Source: Paraburkholderia translucens (lineage in GTDB: Bacteria > Pseudomonadota > Gammaproteobacteria > Burkholderiales > Burkholderiaceae). Taken from it: a DNA stretch of 64,000 bases. The stretch is from positions 1-64,000 of the forward strand of contig NZ_JAJITC010000007.1 in the NCBI RefSeq assembly GCF_020881035.1. The letters are read 5' to 3'. A program made the position numbers and the translations under genes. Under the pieces are notes generated by a model that did not search any database, was not told the DNA's origin, and was given only the letters and a program-made list of their open reading frames with translations. Positions 45,413 to 54,295 of the stretch are shown piece after piece; positions within the stretch are counted from its first letter, which is position 1; each line of letters begins with the position of its first letter.

Positions 45413-45913
45413 ATGGCCACTTCAACCGATACCAGCATTTCCGCGATCGGCATCGATCTGTACGACCAGCCTGGTCATCTGATCCGACGCGCGCATCAGA
45501 TTTCCGTATCCATGTTTCATGATCTGGTCGGACGCGAGGTGACGCCGGTGCAATATGCGGTGCTCAGAATGCTGCAGGAATTGCCCGGCCTCGACCAGGT
45601 CACGCTTGCGCAGCGGGTCGGCCTCGACACTTCGACCACCGCCGATATCGCGGTGCGGCTCGAAGCGAAAGGCTGGATCGTGCGCGAAGTTCTGCCGCGC
45701 CGTCAGCGTCGTTTATTGCTGACGCCGGCCGGAGAACAGTTGCTCGATGAATTGATCCCCGGCGTCAACGCGCTCAATCACGGCCTGCTCGACGGCATGG
45801 GAGAAGAAGATGCGCACGAGCTACTGAGGCTGCTAAGAAAGTTCGTTCATCTGAATAACGACCAGAGCCGCGCGCCGCTGCGCAGTGCGAGCGACGATGC
45901 GAAACCGGACTAG
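45413..45913 (+). CDS. MarR-family regulator, probably of vanAB
   Basis: A 166-residue winged-helix regulator: HLIRRAHQISVSMFHDLVG at the N-terminus, recognition region QVTLAQRVGLDTSTTADIAV and wing with LPRRQRRLLLTPAG. MarR proteins usually repress and are released by aromatic acids. It is divergent from vanA with an inverted repeat between. Well-studied VanR proteins are GntR type, so this would be a different control solution. ATG 45413 has no strong ribosome site. Confidence 0.88.
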   Translation: MATSTDTSISAIGIDLYDQPGHLIRRAHQISVSMFHDLVGREVTPVQYAVLRMLQELPGLDQVTLAQRVGLDTSTTADIAVRLEAKGWIVREVLPRRQRRLLLTPAGEQLLDELIPGVNALNHGLLDGMGEEDAHELLRLLRKFVHLNNDQSRAPLRSASDDAKPD

Positions 45914-46032
45914 CGCGGCGTGACGGTCCGAGCGCGCCCTTCAGGTCGACCGGATTTGCGCCGGCCGCGGCACGACATATGCGGCACGGACAGTAGGCGC
46001 GCACTCTTGACGCCCTCATTCCAGGAGGAACC

Positions 46033-46266
46033 ATGTCACAGCATCCCGCCCATTCGCAGGATCATCGCCACCCCGGTCAACCGAATCCTGCCGACATCGA
46101 AAAAGCCCTCAGTGGCGTGAATTACCCGACCACGCGCGAAAAGCTCGTCGAGCAGGCGCGCAAGAACCACGCGAACACCGACATCGTCGATCTGGTCGAC
46201 CGTCTGCCGGACCGCAATTTCGACAGCCCGGCCGCGGTCGCGAAGGAAGTCGCGCGTATTCAGTGA
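46033..46266 (+). CDS. DUF2795-family small protein
   Basis: A 77-residue acidic/basic helical protein with the family core NPADIEKALSGVNYPTTREK and VDLVDRLPDRNFDSPAAV. Function unknown; the domain is common in stress-linked and soil bacteria. ATG 46033 is preceded by AGGAGG, a strong site. It lies 22 bases before the DUF72 gene, so the two are probably cotranscribed. Confidence 0.88.
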   Translation: MSQHPAHSQDHRHPGQPNPADIEKALSGVNYPTTREKLVEQARKNHANTDIVDLVDRLPDRNFDSPAAVAKEVARIQ

Positions 46267-46288
46267 CGCTGCGGGACTCGACGCGCGA

Positions 46289-47173
46289 ATGAAACAAAGC
46301 GGCAACGTACTGATCGGCATTTCCGGTTGGCGCTATCAAGGATGGCGTGGCAACTTTTACCCCGCGGATCTCAAACATGCGGCGGAACTACAGTACGCGT
46401 CGGCGCTGTTCGACACGATCGAAATCAACGGTACGCATTACAGCCTTCAATCCCTCGATAGCTGGCGCGGTTGGCACGCGCAAACGCCTGACGGCTTCGT
46501 GTTCGGCATCAAAGGCGCGCGTTATCTGACCCATATGCTGCGGTTTCGCGACGCAAGCGCGCGCGTCGGCATCGCGAACTTTTTCGCGCAAGGGCTCCTT
46601 GGCCTCAATGAAAAGCTCGGTCCGATCCTGTGGCAATTTCCGCCGTCGTTCCGCTTCGAGCCCACGGCGATGGAGCGTTTTCTGAAGCTGTTGCCGCGCG
46701 ACACTGCGGACGCATTGGCGCTCGCGAAGCAACACGATGAGCGAGTCAGGACGCCTTACGTCGAGATCGATCGTAAGCGGCAGTTGCGGCACGCGGTCGA
46801 AGTGCGCCACGCGAGCTTTGTCGATCCCGCGTTCGTGAGCTTGCTTCGTCAATACGGCGTCGCGCTCGTCGTGTCCGATTCCACCGAGCCGTGGCCCGTC
46901 GCCGAAGATCTGACGGCCGACTTCGTCTATATCCGCCTGCACGGCAGCGAAGCCAAATATTCCGGTTCGTATCCGGACGAGGCGTTGCGGCGATGGGCCG
47001 AGCGAATCGATGCGTGGCGCCACGGCTCGCAGCCGGACGACGCGCGATTGATCGCGCCGCTACTCGCCCCGTCTCGACGAGGCGCGCGAGACGTCTACTG
47101 TTACTTCGACAACGATGTGAAAGCGCGGGCGCCCTTCGACGCGCAGAGACTGATGAAAGACCTCAACCTTTGA
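46289..47173 (+). CDS. DUF72-family protein
   Basis: A 294-residue protein with the TIM-barrel-like DUF72 fold. Landmarks are IGISGWRYQGWRGNFYP, FDTIEINGTHYSLQS, FGIKGARYLTH, GPILWQFPPSF and the C-terminal YIRLHGSEAKYSG plus CYFDNDVKARAP. Biochemical role unknown; related proteins have been suggested to bind metal or act as nucleases. Probably in one unit with the DUF2795 gene. Confidence 0.9.
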   Translation: MKQSGNVLIGISGWRYQGWRGNFYPADLKHAAELQYASALFDTIEINGTHYSLQSLDSWRGWHAQTPDGFVFGIKGARYLTHMLRFRDASARVGIANFFAQGLLGLNEKLGPILWQFPPSFRFEPTAMERFLKLLPRDTADALALAKQHDERVRTPYVEIDRKRQLRHAVEVRHASFVDPAFVSLLRQYGVALVVSDSTEPWPVAEDLTADFVYIRLHGSEAKYSGSYPDEALRRWAERIDAWRHGSQPDDARLIAPLLAPSRRGARDVYCYFDNDVKARAPFDAQRLMKDLNL

Positions 47174-47215
47174 GTGCCCCACGCGCCGGCGCGGCGTTGT
47201 CCTGAGTGCTTACCG

Positions 47216-47368
47216 CTATTTCTCGCTCTTCTTCGGAATCTTCGCGCCTGACTTGCGCGCCCGATTCAGAGCGATAGCTACGGCCTGCTTGTGCGGCTTG
47301 CCATGCTTCGATTCGGTCTTGATGTTGTGCGACACGGTCTCGCGCGAGGTACCTTTCTTCAGCGGCAT
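47216..47368 (-). CDS. Small basic conserved protein (DUF6496-like)
   Basis: A 50-residue, lysine-rich protein (MPLKKGTSRETVSHNIKTES, then KPHKQAVAIALNRARKSG). This pattern is widespread as a short conserved family in Proteobacteria, often linked to phage or stress. ATG 47368 is fixed by AGGAGA 6 bases upstream. Likely nucleic-acid binding by charge only. Convergent with the DUF72 gene. Confidence 0.78.
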   Translation of the reverse strand: MPLKKGTSRETVSHNIKTESKHGKPHKQAVAIALNRARKSGAKIPKKSEK

Positions 47369-47441
47369 GATCTTCTCCTGGTTTACTGTGCCGAAGATGG
47401 ACAGCACACGGCGTGCCCGCCAATCTTCACTCCTGTCGGCC

Positions 47442-48125
47442 TCACCCGGAAATACCCGCTGCCGCCGCATTCAAGGCCAGCGACACGCCCCCCACCAGAA
47501 TCAGACTCGACGCCCATACCGTATCGAGATTGAACCAGCTGCGCGACACGAACCTGAGCCCCAGGTAGCGATAAACGAGCCACGCGAGCACGCCTCCGGC
47601 CATCGTCATCGCAGCCGCGTGCACCGCGGAGACCGATAGCGCCATGCGCAGACTGGTTTCGATCAGCGTTTGTGCGGCTTTGTGGGCGCTGTCCACTGCG
47701 CCGGCGCGGCACAGGCCGAGGTAGATCGGCACCAGCATCAGGCCGGCGCCGTGCGCGATCGCCACCGCAAACGACCACAGTGCGAGCCGCGACGGCGGAA
47801 TTCTCGCGAGCACGCGCGGATGACGCCGGCGCATCAGCAACATCAGGCCGAAGCCGATCACGAGCAGGCTCGCGCTGATCTGGATTTGACGCTGCCATGC
47901 GAGCACGCTCGTGAGCATCGCGAACGGCAGCATCATCAGCAGGATGGCGAGCGCGTGCCCGGCCGCGAGATACAGAAGCGCCACGAGCAGCGCTTGCGCG
48001 CGTCGCTGCATCAGCGCGTTCGACACCGCGAGCGGCCAACCCATTGCCGGATTGAGCCCGTGATACACACCGCTCGCGAGAACGGCCAGCCACAGTACCG
48101 CTTGCGGCGACACCGCGCCGCTCAA
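47442..48125 (-). CDS. Six-helix membrane protein, partner of the selenium-binding protein
   Basis: A 227-residue integral membrane protein with about six hydrophobic segments and a conserved-looking VYHGLNPAMGWPLAVSNALM after the first helix. It resembles small transporter-like proteins (HupE/RcnA-like size), but the family is not recognised. The probable TTG start at 48125 overlaps the upstream stop as TTGA; GTG 48113 is an alternative. The longer open frame upstream is only the shadow of the selenium-binding gene. Coupled translation suggests that the two proteins work together. Confidence 0.7.
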   Translation of the reverse strand: MSGAVSPQAVLWLAVLASGVYHGLNPAMGWPLAVSNALMQRRAQALLVALLYLAAGHALAILLMMLPFAMLTSVLAWQRQIQISASLLVIGFGLMLLMRRRHPRVLARIPPSRLALWSFAVAIAHGAGLMLVPIYLGLCRAGAVDSAHKAAQTLIETSLRMALSVSAVHAAAMTMAGGVLAWLVYRYLGLRFVSRSWFNLDTVWASSLILVGGVSLALNAAAAGISG

Positions 48126-49528
48126 ACGCCCGCCGAGGGATAGCAGAACGAATCGGTCGAGCAGTCGCCGCCCTCGAGGCGGATCTGGTGCGCGCGATAG
48201 CCCGCGGGAAACTCGACGAAGTAGTCTTCGGCGAGCTTGAGGCCGCCGTTCGGATCGGCGTACGCCATGACTTGCACGCCGGGCACACCATCCGGGTAGA
48301 ACTGGTCGTCCCACGTCGAATAGAGCGAGTTGGTCCAGTAGACACGCTTGCCGTCGCGGCTGATCTCGACCATCTGCGGACCGCCGGTGAAAGCCTTGCC
48401 GTTTGGATGCGGCGTGCACCGTTCGATACCACCGATACGCACCGAGCCCGTCAGCTTCGGCTTGCGCGGCTCTGTCACGTCGTACTGGCGCATCTCGCCG
48501 GTGCCCCAGCAGGAGACGTAGAGGAATTTATCGTCGATCGACAGATCGATGTCGGTGACGAGCGGCGGCACTGCGCCGAAACCTTGCAGCAGGGGCGGCA
48601 ATTCGTCGGCGGGCGCTGGTTCCGGCGGGATGGTCGCGGTCTTTTCGATGTGGAACCGCCCGTCTTCGCGCCACCATGTCCAGATCGACCCTTCCAGATT
48701 GGTCGTATCGACCACCACGCCGATAAAGCCGTATTCCCGGCTCGGATCGTGCGCCGGCCGCACTTCGAGCGCCATCTGATGATTGGCGCCGAGGTCGAGC
48801 GTCTGCACATTGCGTCTTGCGCGCAGATCCCAGAAGTGCACGCGGTGGCCATATTTGTTCGCGAGCAGGTCTTCGGGCACAATGCCGTTTTCGAATTGCG
48901 GCGGCAGCGCCCATTCTGTCGACACCATGTAATCGCGCGGCAGATTCCACCAGAAGTCGTAATGCTTTTCCTGCGCGCCGCGTTCGATCTCCCAGCGGCC
49001 CAGCACCTCGAATGTCTCGCAGTCGATGATGAAAATGCCGGGAGGCCCATCGGTGCCGTCCTTGCCTCCGCCGCCGAGCGTGCTCACGTAGATGCCTTCC
49101 GGTCCGCAATGCACGGTGTGCGGACGCGAATAGCCGGTCTTGCGGAAGATTTCCTCCGGCTCGATGATCTTGTGAATCTTCGCCTGGGTGGGATGCGGCT
49201 TCGTATCGACGATGTAGATACGCGAGGACCGCATGCCGGGAATGATCAGATAGCGCCGCTCCAGAAACGCATGGCCCGTCAACGGCGATAGCGCGGACGA
49301 ACACGCGTTCCAGCCGAAATGATGGAATTCGTCGCCCTTGTTCGGCACCGGCACCGTGTGGACCACCTGGCTATAGGTCGGCGAACCGGGCTTCACGTCG
49401 ATCACGGCAAGCGCGTCGGGCTGCGAGAAATCCGGACTCAGCAGCACCGTGTACGCGTATTCCTCCGCCGGCGCATCCATCGCGAGTTTCGGCGATGCGT
49501 GAAAGGTAGGATCGGGGCGCATTCCCAT
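48122..49528 (-). CDS. SBP56-family protein (selenium-binding / methanethiol oxidase-like)
   Basis: A 468-residue beta-propeller of the SBP56 family. In characterised members (bacterial MtoX, human SELENBP1) it oxidises methanethiol to formaldehyde, H2S and H2O2 with copper. Landmarks are FHHFGWNACSSALS, YSRPHTVHCGPEGIYVS, KHYDFWWNLPRDYMVSTEW and CSTDSFCYP at the end. The usual CSSC is CSSA here. There is no signal peptide, unlike periplasmic MtoX. ATG 49528 (MGMRPDPTFHAS) is the family start. Adjacent to a sulfonate transporter. Confidence 0.88.
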   Translation of the reverse strand: MGMRPDPTFHASPKLAMDAPAEEYAYTVLLSPDFSQPDALAVIDVKPGSPTYSQVVHTVPVPNKGDEFHHFGWNACSSALSPLTGHAFLERRYLIIPGMRSSRIYIVDTKPHPTQAKIHKIIEPEEIFRKTGYSRPHTVHCGPEGIYVSTLGGGGKDGTDGPPGIFIIDCETFEVLGRWEIERGAQEKHYDFWWNLPRDYMVSTEWALPPQFENGIVPEDLLANKYGHRVHFWDLRARRNVQTLDLGANHQMALEVRPAHDPSREYGFIGVVVDTTNLEGSIWTWWREDGRFHIEKTATIPPEPAPADELPPLLQGFGAVPPLVTDIDLSIDDKFLYVSCWGTGEMRQYDVTEPRKPKLTGSVRIGGIERCTPHPNGKAFTGGPQMVEISRDGKRVYWTNSLYSTWDDQFYPDGVPGVQVMAYADPNGGLKLAEDYFVEFPAGYRAHQIRLEGGDCSTDSFCYPSAGV

Positions 49529-49653
49529 GACGGCAGTCTCCGTGTCGTTCTGAACGGTTCTAGATGGAAGCCCGGCCCGCCAACGATCGAGCCGAGGCTT
49601 AACCTTAAATTTGTAGTTTATGGCAGCGACGGAAGCAACCGGAGATTTGCCCC

Positions 49654-50532
49654 TTACTGCTGCACGCCCCAGCGCCGCACCGTGACCCGTTCGAGCGTAT
49701 CGAACACGAGATGCTCGACCAGCAGACCGATCACGATCACGGCGGCGAGCCCCGCGAACACGCGGTCCGTATACAGCTCGTTGCGGTTCTGGAAGATGTA
49801 CCAGCCGAGTCCGCCGCTGCCCGAGCTCGCGCCGAACACGAGCTCCGCGGCGATCAGCGTGCGCCACGCAAACGCCCAGCCCACACGCAGCCCGGCCAGT
49901 ATCGACGGCAATGCCGCCGGCACGAGGATCAACAACACATGACGCAGGCCGCTCAGACCATAGTTGCGTCCGGTCATTTTCAGCGTCGCGGGCACCGACT
50001 GAAAACCCGAATAGGTATTGAGCGCGAGCGGCCACAGCACCGCATGCACGAGCACGAACAACAGGCTGCCGGTGCCGAGCCCGAACCACAGCAACGCGAG
50101 CGGCAGCAAGGCGATGGACGGCAGCGGGTTGAACATAGCGGTCAGCATCGACAGCAGATCGCGGCCCACACGCGTCGACACCGCGAGCGATGTCAGCACG
50201 AACGCAAACGCGGCGCCGAGCAGATAGCCGCGCAGCAGCACGGACATCGATACCGCCGTCTTCGCGAGCAATTCGCCGGACCACACGCCTTGCACGAAGG
50301 CGCTCAATGTCGCGCCGAAGGTCGGCAGCAGCAGATCGTTGCTGATCAGGCGCGCGGCGATTTCCCACGCGGCGATCAGTGCGAAAGCGATCAGCGTCTT
50401 GCTCACCCAGCTGTGCGCGAAGATGCGCCTCGCCGTCGGCAACGGGGCCGCGCTCGCGAGTTCGCCGGGAGCTTCGAGCGGACGTTCGTATTCGTCGCGA
50501 ACCGGCGGCAGCAACGTGGCGGGGGCACTCAT
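49654..50532 (-). CDS. ABC transporter permease, TauC/SsuC type
   Basis: A 292-residue inner-membrane permease of the nitrate/sulfonate/taurine family with six helices. The EAA-like loop contains TLKMTGRNYGLSGLRHVLLI, and the conserved GWAFAWRTLIAAELVFG follows. ATG 50532 overlaps the ATPase stop as ATGA. It is the last gene of a TauD-binding protein-ATPase-permease unit. Substrate: a sulfonate or similar compound, inferred. Confidence 0.9.
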   Translation of the reverse strand: MSAPATLLPPVRDEYERPLEAPGELASAAPLPTARRIFAHSWVSKTLIAFALIAAWEIAARLISNDLLLPTFGATLSAFVQGVWSGELLAKTAVSMSVLLRGYLLGAAFAFVLTSLAVSTRVGRDLLSMLTAMFNPLPSIALLPLALLWFGLGTGSLLFVLVHAVLWPLALNTYSGFQSVPATLKMTGRNYGLSGLRHVLLILVPAALPSILAGLRVGWAFAWRTLIAAELVFGASSGSGGLGWYIFQNRNELYTDRVFAGLAAVIVIGLLVEHLVFDTLERVTVRRWGVQQ

Positions 50533-51359
50533 TGCGCGGCCTCCTTTTCTTCGAACAGCAGGCGATGAATCCGCGCGACGCTGCGCTGAAAGTCGGCCCG
50601 CCCCAAACTGTCCAGCGAATATTGATGACTGTTCAGCTCCGCGCGCACGCGGCCCGGATGCGGTGAAAGCAGCAGAATCCGGTTGCCGACCACGAGCGCC
50701 TCCTCGATCGAATGCGTGACGAACAGCAGCGTGAACTTCACTTCTTCCCACAGCCGCAGCAGCTCTTCCTGCATCTTGCGGCGCGTCAGCGCGTCGAGCG
50801 CCGCAAACGGTTCGTCCATCAGCAGCACGCGCGGCTGCATCGCGAGCGCGCGAGCAATCGCCACGCGCTGCTTCATGCCGCCCGACAGCGCGTGAGGATA
50901 CGCATTCGCGAACGCCGTGAGCCCGACCTTCTCGAGGTAATGCAGCGCACGTTCGTGAGCTTGCGACTTCGAAAGCTTCTTCGCGACGCGCAGCGGAAAC
51001 GCCACGTTCTGCACGACCGTCTTCCACGGCGGCAACTGATCGAACTCCTGAAACACGACGATGCGGTCGGCGCCGGGTCCGCGCACGCGCTGGCCGTCGA
51101 GCGAAATGCTGCCCGCACTCGGCTCGATGAAGCCAGCCACCGCTTTGAGCAGCGTCGACTTGCCGCATCCGGACGGCCCGAGCAACACGAAGCGGTCGCC
51201 GCCGTAGACGTCGAAGCTCACGTCGTGGGTCGCGCGCACGATCCGCTCGCGCGTGTGGTATTCGAGGTTCACGTTTTCGACCGCGAGCAGTTTGCCGCTG
51301 GTTGCCGGGGCGGTTCGTGCGGCGTCATGCGGAAACAGAAGCGTGGGATTGGCCACCAT
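50529..51359 (-). CDS. ABC transporter ATPase, TauB/SsuB type
   Basis: A 276-residue nucleotide-binding subunit: Walker [10 protein letters not shown], the Q-loop FQEFDQLPPWKTV, signature LSGGMKQR, Walker B VLLMDEPFAALD, switch histidine VTHSIEEA. ATG 51359 has AGGGAG 7 bases upstream; the frame extends to 51467 without support. The Q-loop and DQLPPW pattern matches the nitrate/taurine subfamily. Confidence 0.92.
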   Translation of the reverse strand: MVANPTLLFPHDAARTAPATSGKLLAVENVNLEYHTRERIVRATHDVSFDVYGGDRFVLLGPSGCGKSTLLKAVAGFIEPSAGSISLDGQRVRGPGADRIVVFQEFDQLPPWKTVVQNVAFPLRVAKKLSKSQAHERALHYLEKVGLTAFANAYPHALSGGMKQRVAIARALAMQPRVLLMDEPFAALDALTRRKMQEELLRLWEEVKFTLLFVTHSIEEALVVGNRILLLSPHPGRVRAELNSHQYSLDSLGRADFQRSVARIHRLLFEEKEAAQ

Positions 51360-51393
51360 CAAAGCGCTCCCTGTGAGTCGGCTTGCGTCATGT

Positions 51394-52446
51394 TCAGCTC
51401 CCCGCCGCCGTTGCCGGATCGTCGAAGAAGTAGTCCTTCCACGACGACGGTTCGTTCCTGATCGCACCGACGCGATACATGAACTGCGCGAGCCCGAACG
51501 TGTTCTGCGGCACGATCTTGAACTGCACCTGCGGGTTCGTGATGATCTTCAGGAGCAGGTCGCGATCGATCTTCGACTGATTGGTGCGGATGTAGATGTC
51601 GGCCGCGCCCTGCGGATTCGCATTGATGAATTTCGCTGCATCGGCGAGCGCATCGACGAACGCGCGATACGTCTTCGGGTTGTCGTGACGGAATTTTTCC
51701 GTCGCATAGAGGACCGTCGCAGAACTTGGTCCGCCGAGCACGTCGTACGAGTTGAGCACGATATGCGCTTTCGGATTGCCGGCCAGTTCCTGCTCCTGGA
51801 ACGGCGGATTGCCGAAATGCCCGGTGATTTCAGTGTGCCCCGCGATGATCGCCGCGGCCGCGTCCGGATGCGGCAACGCCTGCGTGAGCTTGTCGAGCCG
51901 GTCGTATTCCTTGTCGCCCCAGCGCTTCGCCGCCGCGTATTGCAACACGCGCGACTGCACCGACACGTTGACCGCCGGCAGCGCGATGCGGTCTTTCGGC
52001 GTGAAGTCCGCGATCGTCTTCACGTCGGGGTTGTTGCTGACGAGGTAGTACGGCAGATTGCCGAGCGACGCGACGCCCTTGACGTTCTGCTTGCCGTGGG
52101 TGCGATCCCAGATCGTCAGCAGCGGGCCGACACCCGCGCCGGCGATATCGACGGCGCCCGACAGCAACGCATCGTTGACCGCCGCGCCGCCCGACAGCTT
52201 GACCCAATCGACCTTGATGTCGAGCCCCTCTTTGCGCCCCTCGCTTTCGATGAAGTGCTGATCGCGCGCCACGTTCAGCAGCAGATACACGATACCGAAC
52301 TGCTCGGCGACGCGAATCTGGCCCTCTGCATGGGCGGCAGTGGAGACGCCGAGGCCCGCGGCGCCCATCGACAGACTCAGCAGTAATGCCGCGAAACGGC
52401 GGACGAACAACGCCTGTGGGGCGGTCGGACGAAATCGGCTCAGCAT
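51394..52446 (-). CDS. ABC transporter substrate-binding protein, TauA/SsuA type
   Basis: A 350-residue periplasmic binding protein with a Sec signal (cleavage after STAAHA near residue 39). The mature part shows IRVAEQFGIVYLLLNVARDQ, AVNDALLSGAVDIAGAGVGP and NLPYYLVSNNP, typical of taurine, aliphatic sulfonate or related ligands. Placed between the TauD-like dioxygenase and ATPase genes. The exact ligand cannot be stated. Confidence 0.9.
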   Translation of the reverse strand: MLSRFRPTAPQALFVRRFAALLLSLSMGAAGLGVSTAAHAEGQIRVAEQFGIVYLLLNVARDQHFIESEGRKEGLDIKVDWVKLSGGAAVNDALLSGAVDIAGAGVGPLLTIWDRTHGKQNVKGVASLGNLPYYLVSNNPDVKTIADFTPKDRIALPAVNVSVQSRVLQYAAAKRWGDKEYDRLDKLTQALPHPDAAAAIIAGHTEITGHFGNPPFQEQELAGNPKAHIVLNSYDVLGGPSSATVLYATEKFRHDNPKTYRAFVDALADAAKFINANPQGAADIYIRTNQSKIDRDLLLKIITNPQVQFKIVPQNTFGLAQFMYRVGAIRNEPSSWKDYFFDDPATAAGS

Positions 52447-52504
52447 TGAAACTCCAGTCAGCGTGCGGATGTAATGGGTGTCGGGGTGGTTGAAAACGTC
52501 GCGC

Positions 52505-53392
52505 TCAGAACGGCGCGTCGCCCTCGATCGTCGTGCGATACAGCTTGCGGCGCAGATAATCGGGCGTGCCGGCGGCGAGATGCATCAACGAGCGGTTGTC
52601 CCAGAACACCATGTCGTGCGCGGCCCATCGATGCCGGTACAGATGCTCGGGCCGCACGCTGTGCGCGAACAGTTCGTCGAGTAAGGCCTGGCTCTCGTCT
52701 TCCGGCAAACCGATCACGCGCGTGGTGAAATGCTCGCTGACGAACAGCGCCTTGCGTCCCGTCTCCGGATGCGTGCGCACGATCGGATGCACGACCGGCT
52801 TCACCTGCGCGATCTGCTCGGCCGACAGATTCGGCCGCCACGGGCTGCGCTTCTGCAACTCCGCGTATTTGGCCAGGTACGTGTGTTCTGCGCTGCGTCC
52901 TTCCACTGCGCTGCGCAAGTGCGCGGGCAAGGTATCCCACGCCAGATGCATGTTCGCGAACAGCGTATCGCCGCCCTCGGCAGGCAGCTCCCGGGCGTGC
53001 AGCAGGGAGCCGAGGCTCGGCTTGTCCTTGTACGAGAGATCGGAGTGCCAGTAGTGACCGGCGTCACCGAGGCCGATAGGCTTGCCGTTTTCGATGATGT
53101 TCGAGACCACCAGCACCTCGGGATAACCCGGCAAGCCAAACTGATGCAGCACGTGAATCTGCAGCGGGCCGAAGCGGCGGCTGAACGCGATTTGCTGGTC
53201 CGGCGTGATGCGCTGATCGCGAAAGACGAGGACATGGTGGTCCAGATGCGCGCGGTGAATTCGCGCGAAATCGTCGTCGCTGAGTGGCTGGCCTAGATCG
53301 AGGCCGAGCACTTCGGCGCCGAGCGGCGCGTCGAACGCGCGGATCTCGAATGATCGATGAGATGGGGCAAATGCAGCAGCGGTAGTGGTCAC
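52505..53392 (-). CDS. TauD/TfdA-family 2-oxoglutarate-dependent dioxygenase
   Basis: A 295-residue Fe(II)/2-oxoglutarate dioxygenase. The iron ligands are H116 and D118 in YWHSDLSY and a distal histidine in SLMHLAAG, and the 2-oxoglutarate arginine is in KLYRTTIEGD. TauD enzymes release sulfite from taurine, and alkylsulfatases and TfdA are close relatives. It is the first gene of the unit with a TauABC-like transporter, which favours an organosulfur substrate. Cytoplasmic. Confidence 0.9.
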   Translation of the reverse strand: MTTTAAAFAPSHRSFEIRAFDAPLGAEVLGLDLGQPLSDDDFARIHRAHLDHHVLVFRDQRITPDQQIAFSRRFGPLQIHVLHQFGLPGYPEVLVVSNIIENGKPIGLGDAGHYWHSDLSYKDKPSLGSLLHARELPAEGGDTLFANMHLAWDTLPAHLRSAVEGRSAEHTYLAKYAELQKRSPWRPNLSAEQIAQVKPVVHPIVRTHPETGRKALFVSEHFTTRVIGLPEDESQALLDELFAHSVRPEHLYRHRWAAHDMVFWDNRSLMHLAAGTPDYLRRKLYRTTIEGDAPF

Positions 53393-53557
53393 AGGCGTCT
53401 CGTCGTCGAAACCATTCGGCGGGCGCCTAACGGCGCGGTCAGTGCGACGAATGTACCGGCCCGCGCGCGCGATGCCAACGAAGCAAATCCGATACGGTTA
53501 TCTGCTGGAGTGATAAACCCGACGCTGCAACGTGTCGCGGGCAGCGCGCCATTGCCG

Positions 53558-54295
53558 CTAAACGCCGAACGGGAACTGCCGCTTGATCTTCGCGCCGCCC
53601 CCCGTCGCGCAATGGCTGGCACGAAAGCGGCGCTTCAGCAGCCGGGTCGCGCCATACTGCAGCGTCGAACACAACAACAGATAGACCACGCCGACGAACA
53701 GGAAAATCTGCGCCGGGTACACCATCAGCCGATTATTGACCTGATTCGCGAGAAACGTGAACTCGGGGACGCCGACGATATAAGCCAGCGAAGTGTCCTT
53801 GATCAGCGTGACCCACTGGTTGACGAACGACGGCATCATGATCCGGATCGCCTGCGGCAATAGCACATAGCGCAGCGCCTGCCAGCGGCTCATGCTGAGC
53901 GACGCCGCCGCTTGCGCCTGCCCCGCCCCGACGGCCGCAATGCCCGCTTGCACCGAATGCGACAGATACGCGCCGCCGATCAGCGCGAGCGCGCAGATCA
54001 CGGTTGCGAGGCCCGGCACGTCGATGTGCAACAGCATCGGCATCAGGAAGAAGGTCCAGAAGATCAGCATCAGCACTGGGATCGCGCGAAAGAAGCCGAC
54101 CACCGCGGTTAGCGCGAGATGCACGACGCCGCGCGTCAGCGACAGTGCAATCCCGCCCGCGAGACCAACGACAGCCGATAGCAACGCGGATACGACGGAC
54201 ATCACCACGGTCAGCGCAGCGCCGTCGAGCGGACCATCTGGAAACGTGCCGAGCAGCAGATAGCGCAACGACGGCAGCCATTCGACGGCACTCAT
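53558..54295 (-). CDS. Amino-acid ABC transporter permease 2
   Basis: A 245-residue His/Glu/Gln/Arg-family permease with about five helices. The EAA region reads AAASLSMSRWQALRYVLLPQ, followed by KDTSLAYIVGVPEFTF. ATG 54295 has GGAGG 7 bases upstream and overlaps the previous stop as ATGA. The C-terminal 30 residues are basic and probably cytoplasmic. Second permease of a two-permease polar amino-acid transporter. Confidence 0.9.
   Translation of the reverse strand: MSAVEWLPSLRYLLLGTFPDGPLDGAALTVVMSVVSALLSAVVGLAGGIALSLTRGVVHLALTAVVGFFRAIPVLMLIFWTFFLMPMLLHIDVPGLATVICALALIGGAYLSHSVQAGIAAVGAGQAQAAASLSMSRWQALRYVLLPQAIRIMMPSFVNQWVTLIKDTSLAYIVGVPEFTFLANQVNNRLMVYPAQIFLFVGVVYLLLCSTLQYGATRLLKRRFRASHCATGGGAKIKRQFPFGV

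Noticed and set aside
48126..48419. Upstream extension of the six-helix membrane protein
   Set aside because: This part overlaps the selenium-binding gene in another frame and has Arg-rich shadow composition.
49529..50368. N-terminal extension of the SBP56 protein by 280 codons
   Set aside because: It is antisense-like sequence over the permease gene on the same strand in another frame; the family begins at 49528.
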